The notes under the pieces are model-generated. The model searched no databases, was not told the origin of the DNA, and was given only the letters and a program-made list of their open reading frames with translations. Positions 51,781 to 59,389 of a stretch of DNA of 64,000 bases are shown here, in pieces. This DNA comes from an uncultured Bacteroidales bacterium (GTDB taxonomy: Bacteria; Bacteroidota; Bacteroidia; Bacteroidales; Paludibacteraceae): contig CAMNCW010000036.1 in assembly GCA_946534715.1 (NCBI GenBank), forward strand, positions 19,820 through 83,819, read 5' to 3'. The number at the start of each line of letters is the position of its first letter. The stretch's first letter is position 1. The translations under genes were made by a program, and so were the position numbers.

Positions 51781-53750
51781 TGTGCATCTAACTGTTCGTA
51801 AATAGAGTTGTTGCTGATGAACTCCGGCACGATCTGTTTCATCAGTTTCACGGTGGTGAACGACTTACTGCGTGTGGTAGTGGTTATCGTCGTTGCGGTG
51901 GTGATCAACTCGTCAATATCTTTGCTTACCTCGTCAAAATCGAACTCACGCACACGCGCCACCATGATTTTCTCGTTGGTAGTCGGCAGTGTGGTCTCTT
52001 TCTGGTTCAGCAACTCTTCGTAGAGTTTTTCTCCCGGACGAAGCCCCGTGAACTCGATCTGTATATCTTTCTCCGGCGTGTAACCTGCCAAACGGATCAT
52101 GTTACGCGCTAAATCCAAGATTTTCACCGGTTTGCCCATATCGAAGACGAAAATCTCTCCGCCGTTGCCTAAGGTACTGGCTTCCATGACGAGGCAGCAA
52201 GCCTCGGGAATAGTCATGAAATAGCGGATGATGTTGGGGTGCGTGACGGTGACCGGTCCGCCGGCGGCGATCTGTTTGCGGAAGTACGGAATGACAGATC
52301 CGTTGCTTCCTAACACGTTGCCGAAACGGGTGGTGATGAATTTTGTGCAGTTCTCGTTCTCCGCGTGCAGTTTCTTGAAGAGCGACTGCACGTAGATCTC
52401 CGCGATACGCTTGCTGGCGCCCATGATATTGGTGGGGTTGACCGCCTTGTCGGTGGAGATCATCACAAACCGCTGAACGCCGTATTTGACAGCCATGTCC
52501 GCCATGTTCTTCGTTCCTAAAACGTTAGCTTGAACAGCCTCGTTCGGGAAATCTTCCATCAACGGCACATGTTTGTAAGCCGCTGCGTGATAGACTACAT
52601 CCGGTCGCATTTCGCTGAAGATCTGCTCCACGCGGACACGGTTTCGCACATCGCCGATAACCGGAATGAAACGTTTGTCCGGGAACGCATTTTGCAACTC
52701 TAATGTCAAATCATGCAGCGGTGATTCCGCCATCTCAAACAGAATAGTGACCTGCGGGTCGTATTTCTGCACTTGGCGCACTAACTCGCTACCGATACTG
52801 CCTGCCGCTCCGCTGACCAACACCACTTTACCGCTGATGATCTGACGCACATTGTCGGTATCGACATTGATCTGCGGACGCTCCAGGAGGTCCTCTATCT
52901 TGATCGAGTCAATGCGCCCGATGCGCTCTGCGTCTATCTGATCCACATTGTCGAATTGGGTGAAATAGGGTGTTGTCAGAATGTGTATGTTATGGTCAAT
53001 GAATACTTGCAGATCCTTGGACGGATTGATATGCTTCATCTTCAGCGGCGAAACGATCACATGTTTGATGCGACGCGTATCCATCCAGTGGAACAACTTT
53101 TCGTCCAGTTTGCGTACGCGCAGGCCTGCCAGATCATAGCCGGAGCGCTCGTCCTCGTCGCTGATAAATCCCACCGGACGATAAGGCGCATTCTCCGACG
53201 AACGAAGCATTTTGGCAATCGCCACACCGGCGGACTGCGTGCCGTAAATCATCACCCGCGGGCTGCCCGAACTGCGTTGAACAACCTCGTATATTGTCTT
53301 CACACCCACACGCAGGACGAACAGAAGCACGAACGATACCGGCATATAGAACAGCACAACGGTGTTCAATACCGGGTGATAACCTGCCGTATAGTCCATC
53401 GTCAAGTTGATCAACAACAACACAATGCCCGCACTGAGTGTGGACAGCAGGATCTTGATCATGTCTATGAACGTGGAGTAACGCAGGATACCCGAATAGG
53501 TGTGAAACGCCCAGAATGAGAGCACCTGAACGCCCATTACGATGCAGTATTGCAGACCTATATTGGTGGACTGTTCGGCTAAACGTACGTAGTTAAAAAA
53601 GCCGCTTCCTACCCATACACTCAGCCAATAAGCTATGCTGCAAAGGGTTAAATCCAGTAGCAGCACACCCCAGCGAGGCAGGTAACTCATCTGCGGGAGA
53701 TGAGAAAAGATGTCGGAGCGACGAAGCTCATTTAGATTGTTTTTTTTCAT
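51777..53750 (-). CDS. CapD/FlaA1-like membrane nucleoside-diphosphate-sugar epimerase/dehydratase
   Basis: A 657-residue protein. Four N-terminal TM helices (about residues 25-170) and a linker domain precede an extended SDR domain (about 310-600) with VLVSGAAGSIGSELVRQV and the long-chain CapD signature MISTDKAVNPTNIMGASKR. Family members convert UDP-GlcNAc to 4-keto-6-deoxy sugars (for example en route to FucNAc or QuiNAc) for glycan initiation. That fits the adjacent WecA-like gene. Its start lies 23 nt inside the 3' end of uvrA. Confidence 0.9.
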   Translation of the reverse strand: MKKNNLNELRRSDIFSHLPQMSYLPRWGVLLLDLTLCSIAYWLSVWVGSGFFNYVRLAEQSTNIGLQYCIVMGVQVLSFWAFHTYSGILRYSTFIDMIKILLSTLSAGIVLLLINLTMDYTAGYHPVLNTVVLFYMPVSFVLLFVLRVGVKTIYEVVQRSSGSPRVMIYGTQSAGVAIAKMLRSSENAPYRPVGFISDEDERSGYDLAGLRVRKLDEKLFHWMDTRRIKHVIVSPLKMKHINPSKDLQVFIDHNIHILTTPYFTQFDNVDQIDAERIGRIDSIKIEDLLERPQINVDTDNVRQIISGKVVLVSGAAGSIGSELVRQVQKYDPQVTILFEMAESPLHDLTLELQNAFPDKRFIPVIGDVRNRVRVEQIFSEMRPDVVYHAAAYKHVPLMEDFPNEAVQANVLGTKNMADMAVKYGVQRFVMISTDKAVNPTNIMGASKRIAEIYVQSLFKKLHAENENCTKFITTRFGNVLGSNGSVIPYFRKQIAAGGPVTVTHPNIIRYFMTIPEACCLVMEASTLGNGGEIFVFDMGKPVKILDLARNMIRLAGYTPEKDIQIEFTGLRPGEKLYEELLNQKETTLPTTNEKIMVARVREFDFDEVSKDIDELITTATTITTTTRSKSFTTVKLMKQIVPEFISNNSIYEQLDAQ

Positions 53751-56481
53751 AATTGGTATTAATTATTTTAGCAAGGTATTTGCCTGTAAAACTTTGTTCA
53801 CATTGTGCTATTTCTTCCGGAGTACCGGTACAAACGATGTTTCCGCCTTCTTTGCCTCCTTCCGGTCCCAAGTCGATCACATGGTCCGCGGCGAGGATGA
53901 CAGCGGGGTTATGCTCGATGATTATGACGGTGTGACCTTTGCTCACCAACCGGTTCAAGGCTTGGAGCAGCACTTCAATATCGCGGTGGTGCAGACCTGT
54001 GGTCGGTTCGTCGAACACAAAAATAGTCGGTTGGCTGTCCTCTTGCGCCAAGAACGAGGCTAACTTGACGCGTTGGCTCTCACCGCCGGAGAGAGTACTG
54101 CTGCTCTGACCTAACTGCACATAGCCGATTCCCACGTCCTGCAAAGGCTTGAGCCTGCGCACGATCTTGGCGCAGTCAGGGTCTTCGCTGAAGAACTCCA
54201 CCGCCTGATTAACCGTCATGCAAAGGATGTCGTAAATGTTCTTGCCGCGGTAGTGAACGTCTAAGATGTCCTGTTTGAAACGTTTGCCGTGGCATTGTTC
54301 ACATTCCAACACCAAGTCCGCCATGAACTGCATCTCAATTGTGATCGTTCCTTCGCCTTGACAGGTCTCGCATCGGCCGCCGGGGGTATTGAAACTGAAA
54401 TGCGCCGGCGTCAGCCCCAACTGCTTGGAGAGCGCCTGTTCGGAGAACAGACGGCGGATCTCGTCATACGCTTTGAGGTACGTCACCGGGTTACTGCGGG
54501 TGGAACGGCTCAGCGGGTTTTGGTCCACAAACTCAATGTCTTTCATCAAGTGCAAACTGCCCTTTAGATGCCCGAAATCGCCCGTGTGCTCGGCATAAGC
54601 GCCGCCGTAATGTTTCTTGAGGGCAGGGTAGAGCACCTTGCTCACCAGACTTGATTTGCCGCTTCCGCTTACGCCGGTTACTACCGTCATGACGTGCAGC
54701 GGAAAACGGACCGTCAGGTTCTTGAGGTTGTTCTCGCACGCGCCTTCGATCTCAATATAGTTGTTCCAATGCCGCCTTTGCTCAGGGATTTGGAACGTGA
54801 ACAACTCCGGTCTGGGCTTGCCCTCATACACCACTTCGCCGCCGTGTCTGCCGGCGTTGGGACCGATCTCGATGATATGATCCGCCGCGGCTATGATGTC
54901 TTCGTCGTGCTCCACTACGACGATCGTGTTGCCCAGATCGCGTAACTCTTTGAGCACGCGGATCAGGCGTTCCGTGTCGCGCGGGTGAAGACCGATGGAC
55001 GGCTCGTCCAGCACGTACAGCGAACCCACCAAGCTGCTTCCTAACGATTTAGCCAGATTGATACGCTGGCTCTCACCGCCGGAAAGAGTGTTGCTCTGAC
55101 GGTTCAGAGTCAGATAACTCAGCCCCACATCGTGCATGAACTGTAACCGGCTCTTGATCTCCACTAACAGCATCTCTGCCGTTTGTTGCTCAATGGGGCG
55201 CAGTTCGATATGCTCGAACCATTCCTGCAACTCGGAGATCGGCATGGAGCATAACTCCTGTATGCTCTTTCCGTTCACCAGCACATAACCGGCTTCCGGC
55301 CGTAGATGCAAACCGTGACAGACAGGACAAGTCGTCCTGCCTTTGAAGCGGGCTAACATCACTTTGTATTGGATCCGGTTGTATTGCTGGCTCTCCAGTT
55401 CATGGAAGAACTTGTTCAGCCCCCGGAAGTATTGGTTGCCTGTCCAGATCAGATGCTTCTGCTCCGGGCTGAGGGCGTAGAACGGCGTATGAATCGGGAA
55501 ATCAAACTCTGAGGCATGATACACCAATTCATTGTTCCATTCCTGCATTTTCTCGCTTTGCCAGCAGGCAATCGCGCCTTCGTAGATCGACTTGGACTTA
55601 TCGGGAACGACCAAATCCTCATCAATGCCCATCACAATACCCACACCCTTGCATTCCGGGCAAGCACCGATCGGGTTATTGAAATCGAACAGGTGTTCGC
55701 TGGGCTCCATGAAGTGGATACCATCCGCCTCAAAGCGCTCGGAGAACACTTTTTCTTTCTTATCGACCCATATCCGGCATTCGCCTTGTCCCTCAAAGAA
55801 CGCCGTTTGTACGCTGTCCGCAAAACGGTTGCTGGTCGCCGGCTCTTTATCGACCACAATGCGGTCCACCAGCAGGTATGCCTCTTTGCCGGCTATCTTC
55901 TCATACGTGTTCTCGTCCAGACGGATTGTGTCGCCTTCCGCCATCATACGGCTGAAACCCTGGCTCTGCCACAAAGCCAACTGCTCTTGCAGACTGCGGC
56001 CTTCCGGCAGGATGATCGGACTCAGCAGATACAGCCTTGTACCCTTCGGCTGCTCTTCCATGTACCGCACTACGTCGCGGATCGTGTTCTTCTTCACTTC
56101 CTCTCCGCTCACGGGCGAGTACGTGTGCCCTACGCGCGCGTACAATAATTTGAGATAGTCGTAAATCTCCGTCACTGTGCCAACGGTAGAACGGGGATTA
56201 CGGCTTGTCACTTTCTGTTGGATAGCGATGGCAGGAGGAATACCCTCTATCTTTTCGACATCGGGTTTCTGCATCCTGCCCATGAACTGCCGGGCATAAG
56301 CGCTCAGGCTTTCGACGTATCGTCGCTGCCCTTCCGCATACAGCGTGTCGAACGCCAGCGAACTCTTGCCGCTACCGCTCACACCTGTTATCACCACCAA
56401 TTTGTTGCGCGGTATATCTACCGACACATGTTTCAAATTGTGCGTTTCCGCCCCTTCAATATGAATATATTCCTCACTCAA
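53728..56481 (-). CDS. uvrA: Excinuclease ABC subunit UvrA
   Basis: A 917-residue UvrA, the damage-recognition ATPase of nucleotide excision repair. Walker A motifs: VVITGVSGSGKSSLAFDTL and VVTGVSGSGKSSLVSKVL. Signature motifs: NTLSGGESQRINLAKSLG and STLSGGESQRVKLASFLA. The C-terminal zinc finger is intact (CETCQGEGT...CEQCHGKRF). In the first zinc-finger region only CPEC and CPVC pairs are visible. The start is TTG at 56481; no better ATG is in frame. It heads a run of envelope glycan genes with stop/start overlaps. Confidence 0.94.
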   Translation of the reverse strand: MSEEYIHIEGAETHNLKHVSVDIPRNKLVVITGVSGSGKSSLAFDTLYAEGQRRYVESLSAYARQFMGRMQKPDVEKIEGIPPAIAIQQKVTSRNPRSTVGTVTEIYDYLKLLYARVGHTYSPVSGEEVKKNTIRDVVRYMEEQPKGTRLYLLSPIILPEGRSLQEQLALWQSQGFSRMMAEGDTIRLDENTYEKIAGKEAYLLVDRIVVDKEPATSNRFADSVQTAFFEGQGECRIWVDKKEKVFSERFEADGIHFMEPSEHLFDFNNPIGACPECKGVGIVMGIDEDLVVPDKSKSIYEGAIACWQSEKMQEWNNELVYHASEFDFPIHTPFYALSPEQKHLIWTGNQYFRGLNKFFHELESQQYNRIQYKVMLARFKGRTTCPVCHGLHLRPEAGYVLVNGKSIQELCSMPISELQEWFEHIELRPIEQQTAEMLLVEIKSRLQFMHDVGLSYLTLNRQSNTLSGGESQRINLAKSLGSSLVGSLYVLDEPSIGLHPRDTERLIRVLKELRDLGNTIVVVEHDEDIIAAADHIIEIGPNAGRHGGEVVYEGKPRPELFTFQIPEQRRHWNNYIEIEGACENNLKNLTVRFPLHVMTVVTGVSGSGKSSLVSKVLYPALKKHYGGAYAEHTGDFGHLKGSLHLMKDIEFVDQNPLSRSTRSNPVTYLKAYDEIRRLFSEQALSKQLGLTPAHFSFNTPGGRCETCQGEGTITIEMQFMADLVLECEQCHGKRFKQDILDVHYRGKNIYDILCMTVNQAVEFFSEDPDCAKIVRRLKPLQDVGIGYVQLGQSSSTLSGGESQRVKLASFLAQEDSQPTIFVFDEPTTGLHHRDIEVLLQALNRLVSKGHTVIIIEHNPAVILAADHVIDLGPEGGKEGGNIVCTGTPEEIAQCEQSFTGKYLAKIINTNYEKKQSK

Positions 56482-56560
56482 TGATCATTTGTGCCTTGTG
56501 CATTGTGAAAATTTGGCTTGCCAAATAATCGTGCCCTTCAGGGCTAAGAATTGTGCCTTG
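56482..56560. other. Gap between HU-TM-LysM gene and uvrA
   Basis: 79 bp with two short inverted repeats (ATTTGG-CTTG-CCAAAT at 56511-56526 and GCCC-TTCA-GGGC at 56533-56544) and degenerate heptads (56490-56510). No T-run or promoter boxes are evident, so read-through into uvrA is likely. Confidence 0.5.
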
Positions 56561-57679
56561 TCACTTCGTAGCGTTGTAAGCTCTCTCCTTCAACTCCAAG
56601 AACCGTGCGCTGGTTGTGTCCATCATCGCCGGACTAAGCTTCGGTACACGGATCGGAGTGCCGACTGCAATCTTACTTGGGTTGTTCAGTTTATCTTTGT
56701 TTGCTTCGTACAAATAAGGCCAGTAAGCCTTATCGCCGTAGTATTTCTTGGATATCCATGCCAAGCGGCTACCCGGTGTTAACTCTTCCGTCAGCAGCAA
56801 CTCGTCGTATGTCCACTCTTCTTCCGGGACCACCTCCTCTATAACGATTTCCGGCGCGATACTCTCTTCCTCTGCGGCAACAACCTGTTCCGTTTGCGGC
56901 TTGTCTTTAGCAAACTCCTCTAACCATTGGCTGAATCGGTTGCGAAGGAAGAAATAACCGATTAACAACAACAGCAACAGAATGACCACACAGATCAGCG
57001 TGTCACGCAGGAAATGGTATTTCTTTTTCGGTTTCTCAGGTGTTTTGGGCGCTTTGGGAGCTTCCGGCTCAACAACCACCTCTGCCGGTTTCTCTGCAAC
57101 CACTTCCGCCGGTTTCTCTTCCACTACCTCTGCCGGTTTCTCCTCCACTACCTCTGCCGGTTTCTCAACAATCACCGGCTCTTCTTTCATTACCGGTTTC
57201 TCATGCTTCGTTGCGTTTCCCTTTTTCATATCGGTATCGTTTGTTTCGGTTTTTCCCTCTTTCTCTTTATTGGGGGTCTGACCCAATTCGCCTAATATAT
57301 CTACGATTTCTATGGCTTGTGCGCCTAATTTCTTGAGCGGGTCAATCTCTTTTGCCTCTTCCTCCTGCGCATAACTGTCTGCTCCCGGACGTCCTTCCAC
57401 CAACTCTTTCACACCTGCCTCCGGTGTAAAGTTCACTTTCGTGTAACCATCGATCGTGATCTCCGCTCCGGTCGTTACGTCCACGCTCTTACGGGCTGCC
57501 ACGGATTGTAACTTAAATGTTCCCAAACCGTTCACTTTCACCTGTTTGTCCTGTTTCAAGGCTTCGAGTAACTGCGTAGTAAAAGCATTCAGAAAGCTGT
57601 TTGCTTCCTTCTCGCTGATATCGGCACGTGTCATTAACGCGCGGCGTAATTCTGTCCAACTAAGTTTATTGTCAGCCAT
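56561..57679 (-). CDS. HU-like DNA-binding domain fused to TM helix and LysM domain
   Basis: A 372-residue fusion. Residues 1-95 are an HU/IHF-type fold (VNGLGTFKLQSVAARKSVDV and KVNFTPEAGVKELV, the dimer and arm regions). Residues 160-220 are a low-complexity linker with repeats of EKPAEVVE ending in Lys-rich KPKKK. One TM helix spans about 226-245 (LICVVILLLLLLIGYFFL). After an acidic stretch, a LysM-like domain lies at about 297-347 (LTPGSRLAWISKKYYGDKAY, IAVGTPIRVPKL). By the positive-inside rule HU is cytoplasmic and LysM periplasmic, so the protein could link nucleoid to peptidoglycan. It is 3 nt after a free HU gene. Confidence 0.85.
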   Translation of the reverse strand: MADNKLSWTELRRALMTRADISEKEANSFLNAFTTQLLEALKQDKQVKVNGLGTFKLQSVAARKSVDVTTGAEITIDGYTKVNFTPEAGVKELVEGRPGADSYAQEEEAKEIDPLKKLGAQAIEIVDILGELGQTPNKEKEGKTETNDTDMKKGNATKHEKPVMKEEPVIVEKPAEVVEEKPAEVVEEKPAEVVAEKPAEVVVEPEAPKAPKTPEKPKKKYHFLRDTLICVVILLLLLLIGYFFLRNRFSQWLEEFAKDKPQTEQVVAAEEESIAPEIVIEEVVPEEEWTYDELLLTEELTPGSRLAWISKKYYGDKAYWPYLYEANKDKLNNPSKIAVGTPIRVPKLSPAMMDTTSARFLELKERAYNATK

Positions 57680-57682
57680 ATA

Positions 57683-57961
57683 TTAGAGCTTTTTAAATTC
57701 ATCTTTGATGGTACTCGCAGGCCGGAATACCACTTGGTTTTTACTGGGGATAACGTTTCTCTCTCCGGTTCTCGGATGAACGATCACGCGGGCATTGCGC
57801 TCTTTGATTTCCAACGAGCCCAAACCCTGTAACTGAACCGCCTTACCCGACATCAGACTCTCGCGGATAATAGCGTTTGTTGTACTGAGTAAGTTTTCCG
57901 TATCTTTCTTACTCATGCCCGCCTCGGAGGCGATCATCCCTATTAATTCTTTTGTTAGCAT
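57683..57961 (-). CDS. HU/IHF family DNA-binding protein
   Basis: A 92-residue HU-type nucleoid protein starting at the ATG at 57961 (MLTKELIGMIASEAGMSKKD). The DNA-contact arm has VIVHPRTGERNVIPSKNQVV and the end is VFRPASTIKDEFKK. The track's nine extra N-terminal residues (MHNAQFTIN) come from a heptad tract and are not expected to be translated. It overlaps the rimO stop by 7 nt and precedes the HU-TM-LysM gene by 3 nt. Confidence 0.92.
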   Translation of the reverse strand: MLTKELIGMIASEAGMSKKDTENLLSTTNAIIRESLMSGKAVQLQGLGSLEIKERNARVIVHPRTGERNVIPSKNQVVFRPASTIKDEFKKL

Positions 57962-59346
57962 ATTAATTGTGAATTGTGCATTGTGCATTGTGCATTGTCA
58001 ATTATTTCTCCGTACAGGTCAAACTCCTCAGCCTTGGTGATCTTCACATCTACAAACTCTCCAATGTGCATTGTGAATTGTGCATTGTGCATTGGTATCA
58101 GCACTTCGCAATCCACTTCCGGGCTGTCGTATTGTGTCCTGCCGATAAAGTATTCACCTTCCTCGCGGTCGATGATCACGCGTTGTGTCGTTCCCACTTT
58201 CTCCGCCATCAGTTCGCCGCTTATCTGCTGCTGGATAGCCATCAGCTCTTGCACGCGCGCGTCCTTAATATCTTGCGGTATATCGTCTTTGTAGTGCTTG
58301 TTGGCGTACGTGCCCTCTTCGTCCGAGTAGGCAAAACAGCCCATTCGGTCAAAACGCATTTCTTGCACCCATTGTTTCAGTTCCTCAAAATCTTCTTCCG
58401 TCTCTCCGGGGTGTCCCACCAACAGGGTCGTCCGGATGCAAATGCCCGGCACTTGTTCGCGTATTTTCCGTATCAACGCGTCCTGTTCCGCGCGGGTGAT
58501 ATGCCGTCTCATCAGTCCCAACATATGGTCCGTACAATGTTGCAAAGCGATGTCCAAGTATTTGCACACGTTCGCGTGTCTTGCCATCACTTCCAACAAC
58601 TCCTCGGGGAAATCAGTCGGGTAAGCGTAATGTAACCGGATCCATTCCACACCCTCTATCTGTGCCATTTGGTCTATCAGTTCCGGCAACAGGTGCCGTT
58701 TTTCGAGATCTAACCCGTAACTGCTCAGATCCTGTGCGATGACATTGATCTCCTTCACGCCCTGACTCACCAGCCATCTCACTTCGTCCAATATCTCCTC
58801 CATCGGTCGGCTGGTATGTCTGCCTGTGATCAGCGGTATGGCGCAATACGAACACATCCGGTTGCATCCCTCGCTGATCTTCAGATAAGCATAGTGTCTC
58901 GGTGTCGTCAATTTCCGCTCATACGAAGCACATCCTTCCGCGGGCTTCGTCAATTTTGCCGGATAGCATCCGGCCTCAGTCCCCTCTCCTTGGGAGAGGG
59001 TTAGGGTGAGGTTTTCAAAATCGAATTTTCCAAAATATTCATCCACTTCCGGCAGTTCTTCCTCCAGTTCCGCGCGATACCGTTCGCTCAGGCAGCCCAT
59101 GACGATCAGTTTCCGCAGTTTGCCTTTTTTCTTCCGTTCCGCCATTTGGAGGATCATGTTGATACTCTCCTCCTTGGCGTCGCCGATGAATCCGCACGTG
59201 TTGATCACGCACACTTCGCCTTTGGGCTCTTCGGGGTCATGCACACATCGCCAGCCTGCCGCCTCCAACTGCCGCATCACGCGCTCTGCATCCACTAAGT
59301 TCTTCGAGCACCCTAACGTTATAAAATCTACTACGCCTTTCTGCAT
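57955..59346 (-). CDS. rimO: Ribosomal protein uS12 methylthiotransferase RimO
   Basis: A 463-residue radical-SAM methylthiotransferase that modifies Asp of ribosomal protein S12. The N-terminal cluster-binding Cys residues are in FITLGCSKNLVDAERVM and VINTCGFIGDAKEES. The radical-SAM CX3CX2C motif is SEGCNRMCSYCAIP. A TRAM domain is C-terminal. Repeats alter it in three places: LTLSQGEGTEAG near residue 118 (G/C repeat), IPMHNAQFTMHIG in the TRAM loop (heptads) and the tail IIDNAQCTMHNSQLIC (heptads, after the normal end LYGEI). Catalytic motifs are intact. Confidence 0.93.
   Translation of the reverse strand: MQKGVVDFITLGCSKNLVDAERVMRQLEAAGWRCVHDPEEPKGEVCVINTCGFIGDAKEESINMILQMAERKKKGKLRKLIVMGCLSERYRAELEEELPEVDEYFGKFDFENLTLTLSQGEGTEAGCYPAKLTKPAEGCASYERKLTTPRHYAYLKISEGCNRMCSYCAIPLITGRHTSRPMEEILDEVRWLVSQGVKEINVIAQDLSSYGLDLEKRHLLPELIDQMAQIEGVEWIRLHYAYPTDFPEELLEVMARHANVCKYLDIALQHCTDHMLGLMRRHITRAEQDALIRKIREQVPGICIRTTLLVGHPGETEEDFEELKQWVQEMRFDRMGCFAYSDEEGTYANKHYKDDIPQDIKDARVQELMAIQQQISGELMAEKVGTTQRVIIDREEGEYFIGRTQYDSPEVDCEVLIPMHNAQFTMHIGEFVDVKITKAEEFDLYGEIIDNAQCTMHNSQLIC
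57966..58006. repeat. ATTGTGM heptad array at the rimO/HU junction
   Basis: ATTGTGA, ATTGTGC x3, ATTGTCA, ATTATTT. It encodes the extra C-terminal residues of RimO (NAQCTMHNSQ) and ends next to the HU start. Confidence 0.9.
58063..58094. repeat. ATTGTGM heptad array inside rimO (TRAM domain)
   Basis: AATGTGC, ATTGTGA, ATTGTGC, ATTGTGC, ATTG; encodes MHNAQFTMHIG in place of a normal TRAM-domain loop. Confidence 0.88.
58981..59013. repeat. G/C-rich palindromic repeat inside rimO
   Basis: CCCCTCTCCTTGGGAGAGGG with G-rich tail; encodes LTLSQGEGTEAG. Confidence 0.82.
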
Positions 59347-59352
59347 ACTTCT

Positions 59353-59388
59353 TCTCCCTCCCCTGATGGGAGGGTCGGGGAGGGGTTC
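59353..59388. repeat. G/C-rich palindromic repeat between recQ and rimO
   Basis: CTCCCTCCCCTGATGGGAGG with G-rich tail fills most of the 43-bp gap between recQ stop and rimO start. Its hairpin might affect read-through. Confidence 0.8.
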
Positions 59389-59389
59389 T

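Noticed and set aside
53728-56481. UvrA2-type or defective UvrA because the first zinc-finger pair looks incomplete
   Set aside because: All ATPase and signature motifs and the C-terminal zinc finger are intact; my recollection is that many Bacteroidota UvrA proteins have this variant region, so I do not treat it as damage.
57962-57988. N-terminal extension MHNAQFTIN of the HU protein
   Set aside because: It is encoded by a heptad tract; HU proteins begin at MLTKEL-type sequence, and the ATG at 57961 fits.
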